This document shows positions 5,559-14,154 of a DNA stretch of 15,316 bases, in pieces (the stretch's first letter is position 1; the number at the start of each line of letters is the position of its first letter). The stretch spans positions 1 to 15,316 of the forward strand of contig CAZNNH010000150.1 of NCBI GenBank assembly GCA_964574335.1. The letters are read 5' to 3'. The translations under genes and the position numbers were made by a program. Below the pieces are notes generated by a model. It did not search any database, had not been told where the DNA came from, and saw only the letters and a list, made by a program, of their open reading frames with translations. Origin of the DNA: CAZNNH01 sp964574335. GTDB lineage: Bacteria; Acidobacteriota; Vicinamibacteria; Fen-336.

Positions 5559-6953
5559 ATGCCTTGGAGTGACGGTGTCGTTTGCATGGCTGTCGGCCTG
5601 GTCCTGCTGGGGCAGCCAGCCGCTGCCGGCGAGACAGCTCCGTCGGTCGTGGCGACATCTGGTCAAGGGACCGAGACCGCTGCCGCCGCTACGGCGGCAG
5701 ACCGGCTGCTCGGGTCGATGGCCGACGAGCCGTTGCGCCGGCTGGCGCAGGAGGTCCTCGAACGGAGCCCGGCCGTGGCCGCCGCCGCCGCCCGCGCCAG
5801 CGCCGCCCGGCAGCAGGCTCCCCAGGCGAAGGCGTTGCCCGATCCGGTGGCCGGCGTCACCGGCTACGTCTCCGCTCCGGAGACACGGGTGGGATCCCAG
5901 CGTCTGATGGCCACGCTCTCGCAGCGCCTCCCCTGGTTCGGCAAGCGGGGGCTGCGGGAGGCGGTCGCCCTGCGCCGGGCGGACGCCCAGGACGCCGAGG
6001 TCCAGGCGCTCCGTCTCCGCCTGATCACCGAGGTACGTCGGATCGGCTACGAGATCGCCTTCCTCGACGCTCAGAAGAACGTGGTCGAGAGCGACCGGGA
6101 GACCCTGGTCGAGTTCGAGGAGCTGGCGCGGGCCCGATACGCTTCGGGCGTGGGCCTGCAGCAGGGCATCATCAAGATCCAGGCCGAAATCACCAAGGAC
6201 GACAACCGCCTGCTCGACATCGCCACGCGACGCGCCGCCCTTCTCTCGGAGCTCAACGCGCTCCGGGACCGGTCTCCCGACACGCCGGTGACGGGCCTGG
6301 CGCTGCCGGCCGTCGCCCGGCGGGAGGTCCCCAGGATCGAAGCTGTGCGCGCGCAGGCCCTGGCCAGCAGGCCGGAGCTCTTCCGCGCGGACCTGGATAT
6401 CGACCGGGCGGATCTCATGATCAACCTCGCCCGCAAGGAGTACCGGCCCGACCTCACGTTGGGGGCGACCTACACGGCGGTCGGAGCACGCACCGACCCG
6501 GCCGGCCGGATGGCCCCGCCGCCAGACGAGAGCAAGGACGTCTTCGGCTTGAGCCTCAGCCTCAACCTGCCGATCCACCGGGGCCGGTTGAGGGCCGGGC
6601 TGGAGGAAGCCATCGAGACCCGCCTCGCCGCTCTCGAGCGCAAGCGCGACGTCACGACCACGATCGACCGGGCCCTGGGCGAGCTGGCCGCGCGCCTGAG
6701 CCTCAGCGGCGAGCAGGTGGACCTCTTCGAAAGAGTGCTGCTGGTCCAGGCCGAGCAGTCGCTGCGCTCAGCGCAGGCGGGATACGCGGCGGGCAGTCTC
6801 AACTCGCTCGATCTGCTGGACGCCGAACGGGTGCTCCTCGAGGTGCGCGTCGCCACCGAGCGAGCCCGAGCCGACAACGCGGTCGCCCTGGCCCGGCTCG
6901 AGGGTGCCATCGGAGCGCCGCTCGATGCGGTCAAGGAAGGAGTCGAGCCATGA
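5559..6953 (+). CDS. TolC-family outer-membrane efflux factor (CusC role)
   Basis: This 464-residue protein would form the trimeric outer-membrane channel of the tripartite metal pump. Residues 1-23 are a signal peptide ending in AAAG; there is no lipobox Cys, unlike lipid-anchored CusC of E. coli. Two internal repeats typical of the family are visible. The first includes YEIAFLDAQKNVVESDRETL, then ARYASGVGLQQGIIKIQAEI. The second, near the C-terminus, includes QAGYAAGSLNSLDLLDAERV. Long Ala/Arg/Glu-rich helices between them would build the periplasmic tunnel. ATG 5559 has GGAGAGG six bases upstream. Its stop overlaps the start of the adaptor gene (ATGA), showing translational coupling. Length and layout are normal, and substrate specificity comes from the neighbouring pump. 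Confidence 0.9.
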   Translation: MPWSDGVVCMAVGLVLLGQPAAAGETAPSVVATSGQGTETAAAATAADRLLGSMADEPLRRLAQEVLERSPAVAAAAARASAARQQAPQAKALPDPVAGVTGYVSAPETRVGSQRLMATLSQRLPWFGKRGLREAVALRRADAQDAEVQALRLRLITEVRRIGYEIAFLDAQKNVVESDRETLVEFEELARARYASGVGLQQGIIKIQAEITKDDNRLLDIATRRAALLSELNALRDRSPDTPVTGLALPAVARREVPRIEAVRAQALASRPELFRADLDIDRADLMINLARKEYRPDLTLGATYTAVGARTDPAGRMAPPPDESKDVFGLSLSLNLPIHRGRLRAGLEEAIETRLAALERKRDVTTTIDRALGELAARLSLSGEQVDLFERVLLVQAEQSLRSAQAGYAAGSLNSLDLLDAERVLLEVRVATERARADNAVALARLEGAIGAPLDAVKEGVEP

Positions 6954-8494
6954 GCCTCTTCGGATCCGATACGCTCGGGACCGACACACGCCGCCGCCCT
7001 CGGCGTCTGGTTTCCGGCCTCGCCTGGCTGCTCCTGGGCGCGTTCCTGGCCTGGGCGCTCCTCGCCAACCCGCTGGGTCTCTCGAAGCTGGACGGCTTCC
7101 GGCAGCGCCTGCTCGGCGGGCATGGCACGGCCGCCGCGGGCGTTTCCGGAAAGCAGGCCGCTCGCCAGCTCTGGACCTGCAGCATGCACCCGCAGGTCCT
7201 CCAGGACCATCCCGGCACCTGCCCCATCTGCGGGATGACCCTGGTGCCGAAACGCGGGGCTCCCGCAGAAGGACCCTCCGGCGCCGCAGCGGCCGCCACT
7301 AGCGGCGAACGGAAGGTCCTCTTCTACCGCAACCCGATGAACCCCACCATCACGTCACCCGTGCCGATGAAGGACGAGATGGGCATGGACTACGTCCCCG
7401 TCTACTCCGACCAGGCGCAAACCACCGCCGGAAACGCCGCCACCGTGACCATCGACCCGTCGATCGTGCAGAACATGAACGTCGTCACCCAGCTCGTTCG
7501 CCGCGGCAACGTGGTCCGCGAGATCCGCACCGTCGGCTATCTGGAGTACGACCAGCAGAAGATGGTCGGCGTCACCACCAAGTACCCGGGCTTCATCGAG
7601 AAGGTCTACGTCAACTACGTCGGCGAGCCGGTCCGGAAGGGCCAGCCCCTGTTCGAGATCTACTCGCCCGAGCTGGTGCAGACGGAACAGGACCTGCTCA
7701 CCGCCCTCGCCTTCGCCCGCCGGATGGAGGGCGCCACACCGGAGGCACGCGCTCGCGCCCAGAACCTGGTGGAGGCGGCGCGCCGGCGGTTCTCCTACTG
7801 GGACATCACTCCCGACCAGGTCGAGCGCCTCGAGGCCGGCGGCCAGGTGTTCCGGACCCTGACCGTCGCCGCCCCGGCCGCTGGCGTGGTGATGAAGCGC
7901 ATGCCGGGCCTCGAGGGGATGGCCGCCAAGCCCGGCATGGAGCTGTTCCACATCGCCGATCTCTCCTCGCTGTGGCTGTCGGTGGAGGCCTTCGAGGACC
8001 AGATCGCCTGGCTGCGAGTGGGCTCCGGGGCCGAGGTGAGCCTCAGCTACTTCCCCGGCGAGACCTTCCGGGGCCGGATCCGCTACATCGAGCCCGAGGT
8101 CAACGAGAAGACCCGCACCGTGCCGGTGAAGCTGGAGGTCCCCAACCGCCACGGGCGCCTGCGCGCGGGCATGTACGCCACCGTACGCTTCCAACCGGTG
8201 ATGGCGCGTGATGCCGTCCTCGCCCCGACCCTGGCCGTGCTCCGTACCGGCCAGCGCAACCTGGTGGTGGTGGCCGAGGGGGGAGGTCGCTTCACGCCCC
8301 ACGAGGTGCGGCTGGGCCAGGAAGGCGAGGGCCAGGTCGAAGTCCTGAGCGGCCTCCACGAGGGGGAGCGCATCGTGACCTCGGCCCAGTTCTTGATCGA
8401 CTCGGAGTCCAACCTGCGCGAGGCGGTGTACAAGCTGCTGGCCAGCCAGACAGCGGAAGAGCCGCCGGCGGCGGCGGCGGACCACCGCCACTGA
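6950..8494 (+). CDS. cusB: periplasmic adaptor of a Cu/Ag RND efflux system (CusB role)
   Basis: This 514-residue membrane-fusion protein would link the RND pump to the outer-membrane channel and hand over metal. An N-terminal anchor helix lies at about residues 21-42. Next is a heavy-metal-binding module with Cys77, Met79, His80, Cys91, Cys94 and Met96 (WTCSMHP, then CPICGM). A second module at about 124-151 contains YRNPMNP and MKDEMGMDYVPVY, with Met130, Met140, Met144 and Met146. It corresponds to the Met-rich segment of E. coli CusB that binds Cu(I)/Ag(I). Barrel, lipoyl and helical-hairpin regions follow (GFIEKVYVNYVGEPVRKGQPLF; VAAPAAGVV). The C-terminus is DHRH. ATG 6950 is chosen for its overlap with the previous stop and for AAGGAAGGAG seven bases upstream; the longer open frame before it is a shadow of the channel gene. 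Confidence 0.92.
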   Translation: MSLFGSDTLGTDTRRRPRRLVSGLAWLLLGAFLAWALLANPLGLSKLDGFRQRLLGGHGTAAAGVSGKQAARQLWTCSMHPQVLQDHPGTCPICGMTLVPKRGAPAEGPSGAAAAATSGERKVLFYRNPMNPTITSPVPMKDEMGMDYVPVYSDQAQTTAGNAATVTIDPSIVQNMNVVTQLVRRGNVVREIRTVGYLEYDQQKMVGVTTKYPGFIEKVYVNYVGEPVRKGQPLFEIYSPELVQTEQDLLTALAFARRMEGATPEARARAQNLVEAARRRFSYWDITPDQVERLEAGGQVFRTLTVAAPAAGVVMKRMPGLEGMAAKPGMELFHIADLSSLWLSVEAFEDQIAWLRVGSGAEVSLSYFPGETFRGRIRYIEPEVNEKTRTVPVKLEVPNRHGRLRAGMYATVRFQPVMARDAVLAPTLAVLRTGQRNLVVVAEGGGRFTPHEVRLGQEGEGQVEVLSGLHEGERIVTSAQFLIDSESNLREAVYKLLASQTAEEPPAAAADHRH

Positions 8495-8507
8495 GAGGGG
8501 AGGCCCC

Positions 8508-11500
8508 ATGCTCGGCAAGATCATCCAATGGTCGCTGCGCAACCAGCTCCTCATGGTGGTGGCGGTGGCGTTCACCGTGCTGGGCGGCATCTGGAGCATT
8601 CGGCAGATGCGCCTGGACGCCATCCCCGACCTCTCCGACGTCCAGGTGATCGTCTTCACCGAGTACCCCGGCCAGGCGCCACGGGTGGTCGAGGACCAGG
8701 TCACCTACCCGATCACCACCAAGATGCTGTCGGTGCCGTTCGCCAAGGTGGTCCGCGGCTACTCCTTCTTCGGCTACTCGTTCGTCTACGTGATCTTCGA
8801 GGACGGCACCGACCTCTACTGGGCGCGCTCACGGGTCCTCGAGTACCTCTCGGGTCTGGCCTCACAGCTCCCCAAGGGGGTGGCGCCCCAGCTCGGCCCG
8901 GACGCCACCGGCGTCGGCTGGGCCTTCATGTACGCGCTCAACTCCGACAAACGATCGCTGGCCGAGCTGCGCAGCTACCAGGACTGGTACCTGAGGTACG
9001 GCCTGACCGCCGTGGACGGCGTCTCGGAGGTCGCCTCCATCGGCGGCTTCGTCAGGCAGTACCAGGTCGAGGTGGACCCGGTCAAGCTCCGCGCCTACGG
9101 CGTCTCGCTGCAGCGCATCAAGGCGGCGATCCAGCGCTCCAACAGCGACGTGGGCGGCCGCCTGGTGGAGATGTCGGAGCGCGAGTTCATGGTCCGGGGC
9201 CTCGGCTACGTCAAGGACGTGCGCGATCTCGAGCAGGTGGTGCTCGGCGTGGGCCCCGGTGGCACTCCGATCCTCCTCAAGGACCTGGGCGACGTGACGA
9301 TCGGCCCCGAGATCCGCCGGGGTCTGGCCGACTGGAACGGCGAAGGCGAGACCGTAGGCGGCATCGTGGTGGTGCGCTACGGCGCCGACACGCTGTCGAC
9401 GATCGCCGCGGTCAAGAGCAAGCTCGCCGAGCTGAAGGCGGGCCTCCCGGAGGACGTGGAGATCCGCGTCGCCTACGACCGCACCGCCCTGATCGAGCGG
9501 TCGGTGGCAACCCTGACCCACACCCTGATCGAGGAGTCCGCGATCGTGGCGCTGGTCTGCGCCGTGTTCCTCTTTCACTTCCGCTCCGCGCTGGTCGCGA
9601 TCCTGTCCATCCCCCTCTCGATCCTGCTCGCCTTCATCGTCATGAGGCTGCAGGGGCTGGGTGCCAACATCATGTCCCTGGGGGGGATCGCGATCTCGAT
9701 CGGGGTGCTAGTGGACGCCGCCATCATCATGGTCGAGAACGCCCACAAGCACTACGAGGAGTGGCGCGGAAAACGCCCCCACCTGGAGATCATCCAGCGC
9801 GCCGCCCAGGAGGTGGGCCCGACCCTCTTCTTCACCCTGCTGGTGATCACCGTCTCGTTCATGCCGGTCTTCACCCTGCAGGCCCAGGAGGGGCGACTGT
9901 TCCGGCCGCTGGCGTTCACCTGGACCTACGCCATCGCGATGTCGTCGATCCTCTCGATCACCGTCATCCCGGTGCTGATGTATTGGTTCGTCCGCGGGCG
10001 CATTCACAGCGAGGAGCGCCACCCGGTCTCCCGCGTTCTGCGCTGGGCCTACACCCCCGTCCTCAACCTGGCGCTGCGTGGCCGATGGCTGGTCCTGGTG
10101 GGTGCGGTGGTGCTGGTCGCCTCGGTTTGGATCCCGGTCCAGCACATCGGCTCGGAGTTCATGCCGCCGCTCTGGGAGGGTGACCTGCTCTACATGCCCA
10201 CCACCTTCCCCGGCATCTCCATCACCAAGGCCAAGGAGCTCCTCCAGCAGACCGACAAGATCCTGCGCACCTTTCCCGAGGTCGAGTCGGTCTTCGGGAA
10301 GGTGGGGCGCGCCGACACCGCCACCGACCCGGCTCCGCTGTCGATGATCGAGACCACCATCGTCCTCAAGGACCCGAAGCAGTGGCGGCCGGGCCTGACC
10401 AAGGAGGCGCTGATCGACGAGATGGACCGGGCCATCCAGTTTCCCGGCGTCACCAACGCCTGGACCATGCCCATCAAGACCCGCATCGACATGCTCTCCA
10501 CCGGGATCAAGACCCCGGTCGGGATCAAGATCGGCGGACCCGACCTGAGGGAGCTGGAGCGAATCGGCAAGGAGGTCGAGGCGGTGGTCAAGCCGCTCCC
10601 GGGGACGCTGTCGGCCTACGCGGAGCGGGTCATGGGCGGCAGCTATCTCGACTTCCAGGTGGACCGCTCCGCCGCCGCCCGCTACGGGCTCAACGTGGGC
10701 GACGTGCAGGACGTGATCCAGTCCGCCATCGGCGGGATGAACGTCTCCTGGACGGTGGAGGGGCTCGAGCGCTACCCGATCAACGTGCGCTATCCGCGCG
10801 AGCTGCGTGACGACGTGAACCGGCTGCGGGAGACCCTGGTGGCCACCCCGGCGGGCCTCCAGGTCCCCCTCGGCCACCTCGCCCAGATCGACATCCACGA
10901 CGGGCCTCCGGCGATCAAGTCGGAGAACGCCCGCCCGAACGCCTGGGTCTACGTGGACCTGCGCGGGATCGACGTGGGGAGCTGGGTGGAGCGGGCGCGC
11001 CGCGAGGTGTCCGAGAAGGTTCGTCTACCGGCGGGCTACACGCTCTTCTGGTCGGGGCAGTACGAGTACATGCAGCGGGCCAAGGACCGCCTGCTGCTGA
11101 TCGTGCCCGTCACCCTCTTCGTGATCGTGTTGATCCTTTACTTCAACACCAGGTCGCTCATCAAGACCGGGATCGTCCTCCTGGCGGTGCCCTTCTCGCT
11201 GGTGGGTGCCATCTGGCTCCTCTACCTGCTCGGCTACAACTGGTCGGTGGCGGTGTGGGTGGGGATCATCGCCCTGGCCGGGCTCGACGCCGAGACCGGC
11301 GTGGTGATGCTGCTCTACCTCGACATCGCCTACGAGCGGTGGAAGGACGAGGGCAAGATGGCGACGTATGCCGACCTGGTGACGGCCGTGGACCATGGGG
11401 CGGTGCAGAGGATCCGGCCCAAGATGATGACGGTGATGGCGATCCTGCTGTCGCTGGTGCCCATCCTCTGGGCGACGGGGACGGGCGCGGACGTGATGCG

Positions 11501-11651
11501 CCGCATCGCTGCTCCCATGGTGGGCGGTGTCTTCAGCTCCTTCGTCGGCGAGCTGATCGTCTACCCGTCGATCTACTTCGTCTGGCGCTCGCTGAAGCTG
11601 CGGAAGACGCCGCTGTTCGCCGAGGGCGACGCCGGGGCGCTTCCGGGGTGA
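8508..11651 (+). CDS. cusA: heavy-metal RND efflux pump, Cu/Ag (CusA) type
   Basis: This 1047-residue inner-membrane transporter of the HME-RND family would use the proton gradient to export Cu(I)/Ag(I). The N-terminal helix is followed by the family segment DAIPDLSDVQVIVFTEYPGQ. The TM4 charged motif VDAAIIMVENAHKH, with Asp403, matches the copper/silver subgroup; the zinc/cobalt CzcA type instead has a DGAVVIVEN pattern. The metal-site region has IDMLSTGIKTPVGIKI (Met662) and AERVMGGSYLD, with several Met residues. Later motifs GLDAETGVVMLLYLD, RPKMMTVMAI and RIAAPMVGG are intact. It starts 13 bases after the adaptor stop with GAGGGGAGG upstream. The length is normal and no key residue appears missing. 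The call is firm for HME-RND and good for Cu/Ag. Confidence 0.94.
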   Translation: MLGKIIQWSLRNQLLMVVAVAFTVLGGIWSIRQMRLDAIPDLSDVQVIVFTEYPGQAPRVVEDQVTYPITTKMLSVPFAKVVRGYSFFGYSFVYVIFEDGTDLYWARSRVLEYLSGLASQLPKGVAPQLGPDATGVGWAFMYALNSDKRSLAELRSYQDWYLRYGLTAVDGVSEVASIGGFVRQYQVEVDPVKLRAYGVSLQRIKAAIQRSNSDVGGRLVEMSEREFMVRGLGYVKDVRDLEQVVLGVGPGGTPILLKDLGDVTIGPEIRRGLADWNGEGETVGGIVVVRYGADTLSTIAAVKSKLAELKAGLPEDVEIRVAYDRTALIERSVATLTHTLIEESAIVALVCAVFLFHFRSALVAILSIPLSILLAFIVMRLQGLGANIMSLGGIAISIGVLVDAAIIMVENAHKHYEEWRGKRPHLEIIQRAAQEVGPTLFFTLLVITVSFMPVFTLQAQEGRLFRPLAFTWTYAIAMSSILSITVIPVLMYWFVRGRIHSEERHPVSRVLRWAYTPVLNLALRGRWLVLVGAVVLVASVWIPVQHIGSEFMPPLWEGDLLYMPTTFPGISITKAKELLQQTDKILRTFPEVESVFGKVGRADTATDPAPLSMIETTIVLKDPKQWRPGLTKEALIDEMDRAIQFPGVTNAWTMPIKTRIDMLSTGIKTPVGIKIGGPDLRELERIGKEVEAVVKPLPGTLSAYAERVMGGSYLDFQVDRSAAARYGLNVGDVQDVIQSAIGGMNVSWTVEGLERYPINVRYPRELRDDVNRLRETLVATPAGLQVPLGHLAQIDIHDGPPAIKSENARPNAWVYVDLRGIDVGSWVERARREVSEKVRLPAGYTLFWSGQYEYMQRAKDRLLLIVPVTLFVIVLILYFNTRSLIKTGIVLLAVPFSLVGAIWLLYLLGYNWSVAVWVGIIALAGLDAETGVVMLLYLDIAYERWKDEGKMATYADLVTAVDHGAVQRIRPKMMTVMAILLSLVPILWATGTGADVMRRIAAPMVGGVFSSFVGELIVYPSIYFVWRSLKLRKTPLFAEGDAGALPG

Positions 11652-11659
11652 TCTGAGCC

Positions 11660-11782
11660 GTGGTGCGGCCGCAAGGTCGTTGGTGCGGGTGGTTGGACCT
11701 GGCGGCCCTGGCGATCGGCCGCGCGCACCGGCCGATGCGGCTCGAGTACCACCGCATGGCCAGCCCGTCGCTCCAGCCGTAG
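11660..11782 (+). CDS. possible 40-residue ORF after the pump gene
   Basis: A GTG at 11660 opens 40 codons to a TAG at 11780-11782. The codons are GC-rich at the third position and the product includes WLDLAALAIGRAHRP and MRLEYHRMASPSLQP. There is no clear ribosome binding site and no recognised family, and the frame contains the hairpin at 11714-11736. It may be a remnant or chance. Confidence 0.2.
   Translation: MVRPQGRWCGWLDLAALAIGRAHRPMRLEYHRMASPSLQP
11714..11736. terminator. hairpin between convergent genes, possible bidirectional terminator
   Basis: ATCGGCCG (11714-11721) and CGGCCGAT (11729-11736) form a perfect 8-bp stem with a 7-base loop. It lies in the 166-base gap between the convergent pump and hybrid kinase genes. 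No T-run follows on either strand, so termination there would be non-canonical or Rho-assisted. Apart from the short ORF listed, I see nothing else in this gap. Confidence 0.4.
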
Positions 11783-11817
11783 ATGAAGATCGGCGTCTCG
11801 GGCCGGCGCTCGGAGCG

Positions 11818-14142
11818 TCACGGCCCCGGCGGCGGGTCGTCCAGCGTCTGGCGGACCCTCCTCGCCAGCAGGCTCGGAGCGAACGGCTTCGGGAGGAAAG
11901 GGATGTGGGCGTCGAGGGTGCCGTGCTCGGCGACCACCTGCGGCGCGTATCCGGAGACGTAGAGGACGCGGAGGTCGGGCCGCTCGGAGCGCAGGCGCTG
12001 GCCCAGATCGAGGCCGCTCATGCCGGGCATCACCACATCGATGACCGCCAGCGAGATTCGCCGCCCGGTCTCTTCCAGCAGCAGAAGGCCCGCCTCGGCG
12101 CTGGCTGCCGGCAGCACGGTGTAGCCGAACATCTCGAGCCCCTCACGGATCACCCGGCGGGCCTGCTCGTCGTCCTCGATGACCAGGATGGTCTCGGTAC
12201 CATTGGGGGTGTCTGCAACGGCGGGGGCGGGAGCCGGCTCCATTTCTCCGCCGGCTTCGGGGAAGTAGATGGAGAAGGTGGTTCCCCTGTCGAGGGCCGA
12301 GTCCACCCAGATGTAGCCTCCGCTCTGCTTCACGATCCCGTAGACGGTGGCCAGGCCCAGCCCGGTGCCCCGGCCGTCGGCCTTGGTGGTGAAGAACGGC
12401 TCGAAGATCTTCGACTGGATCTCGGCGTCCATCCCGACGCCGTCGTCGGTGACCTCGAGCAGGACGTAGCGGCCGACGCGCATGGGGGGGCGTTTCCGCG
12501 CCTCTCCCTCGTCCAGGTCGACGGTGCGGGTCTCGATGGTGAGCCGGCCTCCTCGTGGCATGGCGTCCCGTGCGTTCACCGCCAGGTTCATCAGCACCTG
12601 CTCGAGCTGCCCAGGGTCGGCCTGGATACGTCCTGCGGGAAGCTGTGACAGCACTCGGAGCTCGACGTCTTCCCCGATCATTCGCTCGAGCATCCGTGAC
12701 AGCTCGGCCACCACCCGCCCGAGCGACACCACCCGGGGTTGAATGATCTGGCGTCGCCCGAAGGCCAGCATCTGCCGGGTGAGCCGGGCCGCGCGGTCCG
12801 CCGCCTCCAGGATCTGGGCCACCCGGTGGTGCTGCGGCGCACGGGGTCCGCTCTGCGCCAGCATCAAGCTGGCCTGACCGATGATCACGCTCAGGATGTT
12901 GTTGAAGTCGTGGGCGACGCCCCCGGCAAGCCGGCCGAGGGCCTCCAGCTTCTGGGCCTGCCGGAGCTGATGCTCGGTCCGCCTCAGCCCCTCCTCGACC
13001 CGCCTCCGCTCGGTGATGTCGCGGGCGATGCCGGCCAGGCCGGTCACCCGGCCGTCCTTGTCCAGGACCGGCGCCTTGACCGTCTCGAACCAGCGGGGCT
13101 CCTCGCCCTCGGCCTGGACCCGGTCCTCGGTCCGGGCGCGCTCCGCCCCCAGGAGGACGCGCTGGTCGTTCGCCCGGTCCCGCTCCGCCAGCTCGGGCGG
13201 CCAGACCTCGAGGTGGGTGAGCCCGGCGATCTCGGCCGCAGGCTTGCCGAGCCATTGGGCCAGGGCCTCGTTGACGGCGATGAAACGCCCCTGCCGGTCC
13301 TTGAGCCAGGCCATGTCCGGGATATTGTCGAGGATCGCCTTCTGCTGGAGCCGGCTCTGGCGAAGCCGCCGCTCGGTCCTCTTCCTCCCGGTGATGTCCT
13401 GCAGGGTGCCTTCCAGATGATGGAGCCGGCCCTCCGGGTCGCGGAGGGCGCGGGCGCTCTCCTCCGCCCACATCCGTCGCCCGTCGTGGCGGCGCAGCCG
13501 CACCTCCCAGTGATTGACGATGCCGACCCGCTCCAGCTGAAAGACCCATCGATCTCGGTCACGGGGGTCGGCATACAGCTCGCGGGCATCGGTAGCCAGC
13601 AGGCTCTGGCGATCGGGAAATCGGAGCATCCGGACCGCCGCCAGGTTGACGTCCAGGATCCGGCCGTCGGGCGTGGTCCGGTACAGGCCCACCGGAACGT
13701 TGTCGAACAGCTCCCGGTAGCGGGCCTCCGCCCGGCGCAACGCCTCCCGGTGCCGCTTGGCCTCCGCGGCTCGCTGCACCGCCAGCACCGCCTGGTCGGG
13801 CGCGCTCAGCGGCTTGGTCAGGAAGTCATGGGCGCCGAGGCGGAGGGCACGGATCGCCGCGCTCATGTCGTGGGCGTGGCGTCCGGTGAGGATGACCACC
13901 TCGGGACCGAGGGCCTGGCCCTTGATGATCTCGAGCAGCTCGAAACCGTCCGGCCCGGCCATCTGCAGGTCCGTGAGGACCACATCGTAGGAGCGGGTTC
14001 CGAGCAGGTTCACGGCCGCCTGGCCGCCGTCGGCCTCGTCCACCTGGAAGCCCGCCGCCTGCAGGAGCGAAGAGACGTAGGTCCGGACGAGCCGGGAGTC
14101 GTCGACGACGAGCACTCGAGCCTGAGCCGAGGACTGCGACAC
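11818..14142 (-). CDS. soluble hybrid histidine kinase: REC-PAS-PAS-HisKA-HATPase-REC
   Basis: This 774-residue two-component protein has no membrane segment or signal peptide, so it should be cytosolic. An N-terminal receiver (about 8-125) has Asp14/Asp15, phosphoacceptor Asp58 and Lys110. Two PAS domains follow, at about 138-255 (with the DITGRK exit) and 268-380 (with DITERR). The HisKA box AHDFNN carries phospho-His411. The ATPase has the N-box with Asn523, DDGVGM at 566-571, FEPFFTTK at 580-587, and GTGLGLATVYGIV from 592. A C-terminal receiver (about 651-768) has Asp657/Asp658, Asp702 and Lys752. All phosphotransfer residues are intact. GTG 14142 starts 12 bases after the PilZ gene stop, with GAGGG at 14152-14156 overlapping that stop, so the two are coupled. 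The PAS ligand is unknown. A role in sensing metals is not supported, since it has no periplasmic sensor. Confidence 0.92.
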   Translation of the reverse strand: MSQSSAQARVLVVDDSRLVRTYVSSLLQAAGFQVDEADGGQAAVNLLGTRSYDVVLTDLQMAGPDGFELLEIIKGQALGPEVVILTGRHAHDMSAAIRALRLGAHDFLTKPLSAPDQAVLAVQRAAEAKRHREALRRAEARYRELFDNVPVGLYRTTPDGRILDVNLAAVRMLRFPDRQSLLATDARELYADPRDRDRWVFQLERVGIVNHWEVRLRRHDGRRMWAEESARALRDPEGRLHHLEGTLQDITGRKRTERRLRQSRLQQKAILDNIPDMAWLKDRQGRFIAVNEALAQWLGKPAAEIAGLTHLEVWPPELAERDRANDQRVLLGAERARTEDRVQAEGEEPRWFETVKAPVLDKDGRVTGLAGIARDITERRRVEEGLRRTEHQLRQAQKLEALGRLAGGVAHDFNNILSVIIGQASLMLAQSGPRAPQHHRVAQILEAADRAARLTRQMLAFGRRQIIQPRVVSLGRVVAELSRMLERMIGEDVELRVLSQLPAGRIQADPGQLEQVLMNLAVNARDAMPRGGRLTIETRTVDLDEGEARKRPPMRVGRYVLLEVTDDGVGMDAEIQSKIFEPFFTTKADGRGTGLGLATVYGIVKQSGGYIWVDSALDRGTTFSIYFPEAGGEMEPAPAPAVADTPNGTETILVIEDDEQARRVIREGLEMFGYTVLPAASAEAGLLLLEETGRRISLAVIDVVMPGMSGLDLGQRLRSERPDLRVLYVSGYAPQVVAEHGTLDAHIPFLPKPFAPSLLARRVRQTLDDPPPGP

Positions 14143-14154
14143 GGGGACGGGCCC

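Noticed and set aside
5016..6578. Minus-strand frame extending the M48 protease upstream across the Cys-rich and channel genes.
   Set aside because: The protease has a natural hydrophobic N-terminus and a ribosome binding site at ATG 5015; the extension is antisense to real genes.
5582..6949. Long open frame upstream of and continuous with the adaptor gene, covering the channel gene.
   Set aside because: The translation is Arg/Gly/Pro-rich and without a domain. It is the GC-rich shadow of the TolC-family gene, and the adaptor has a strong start at 6950.
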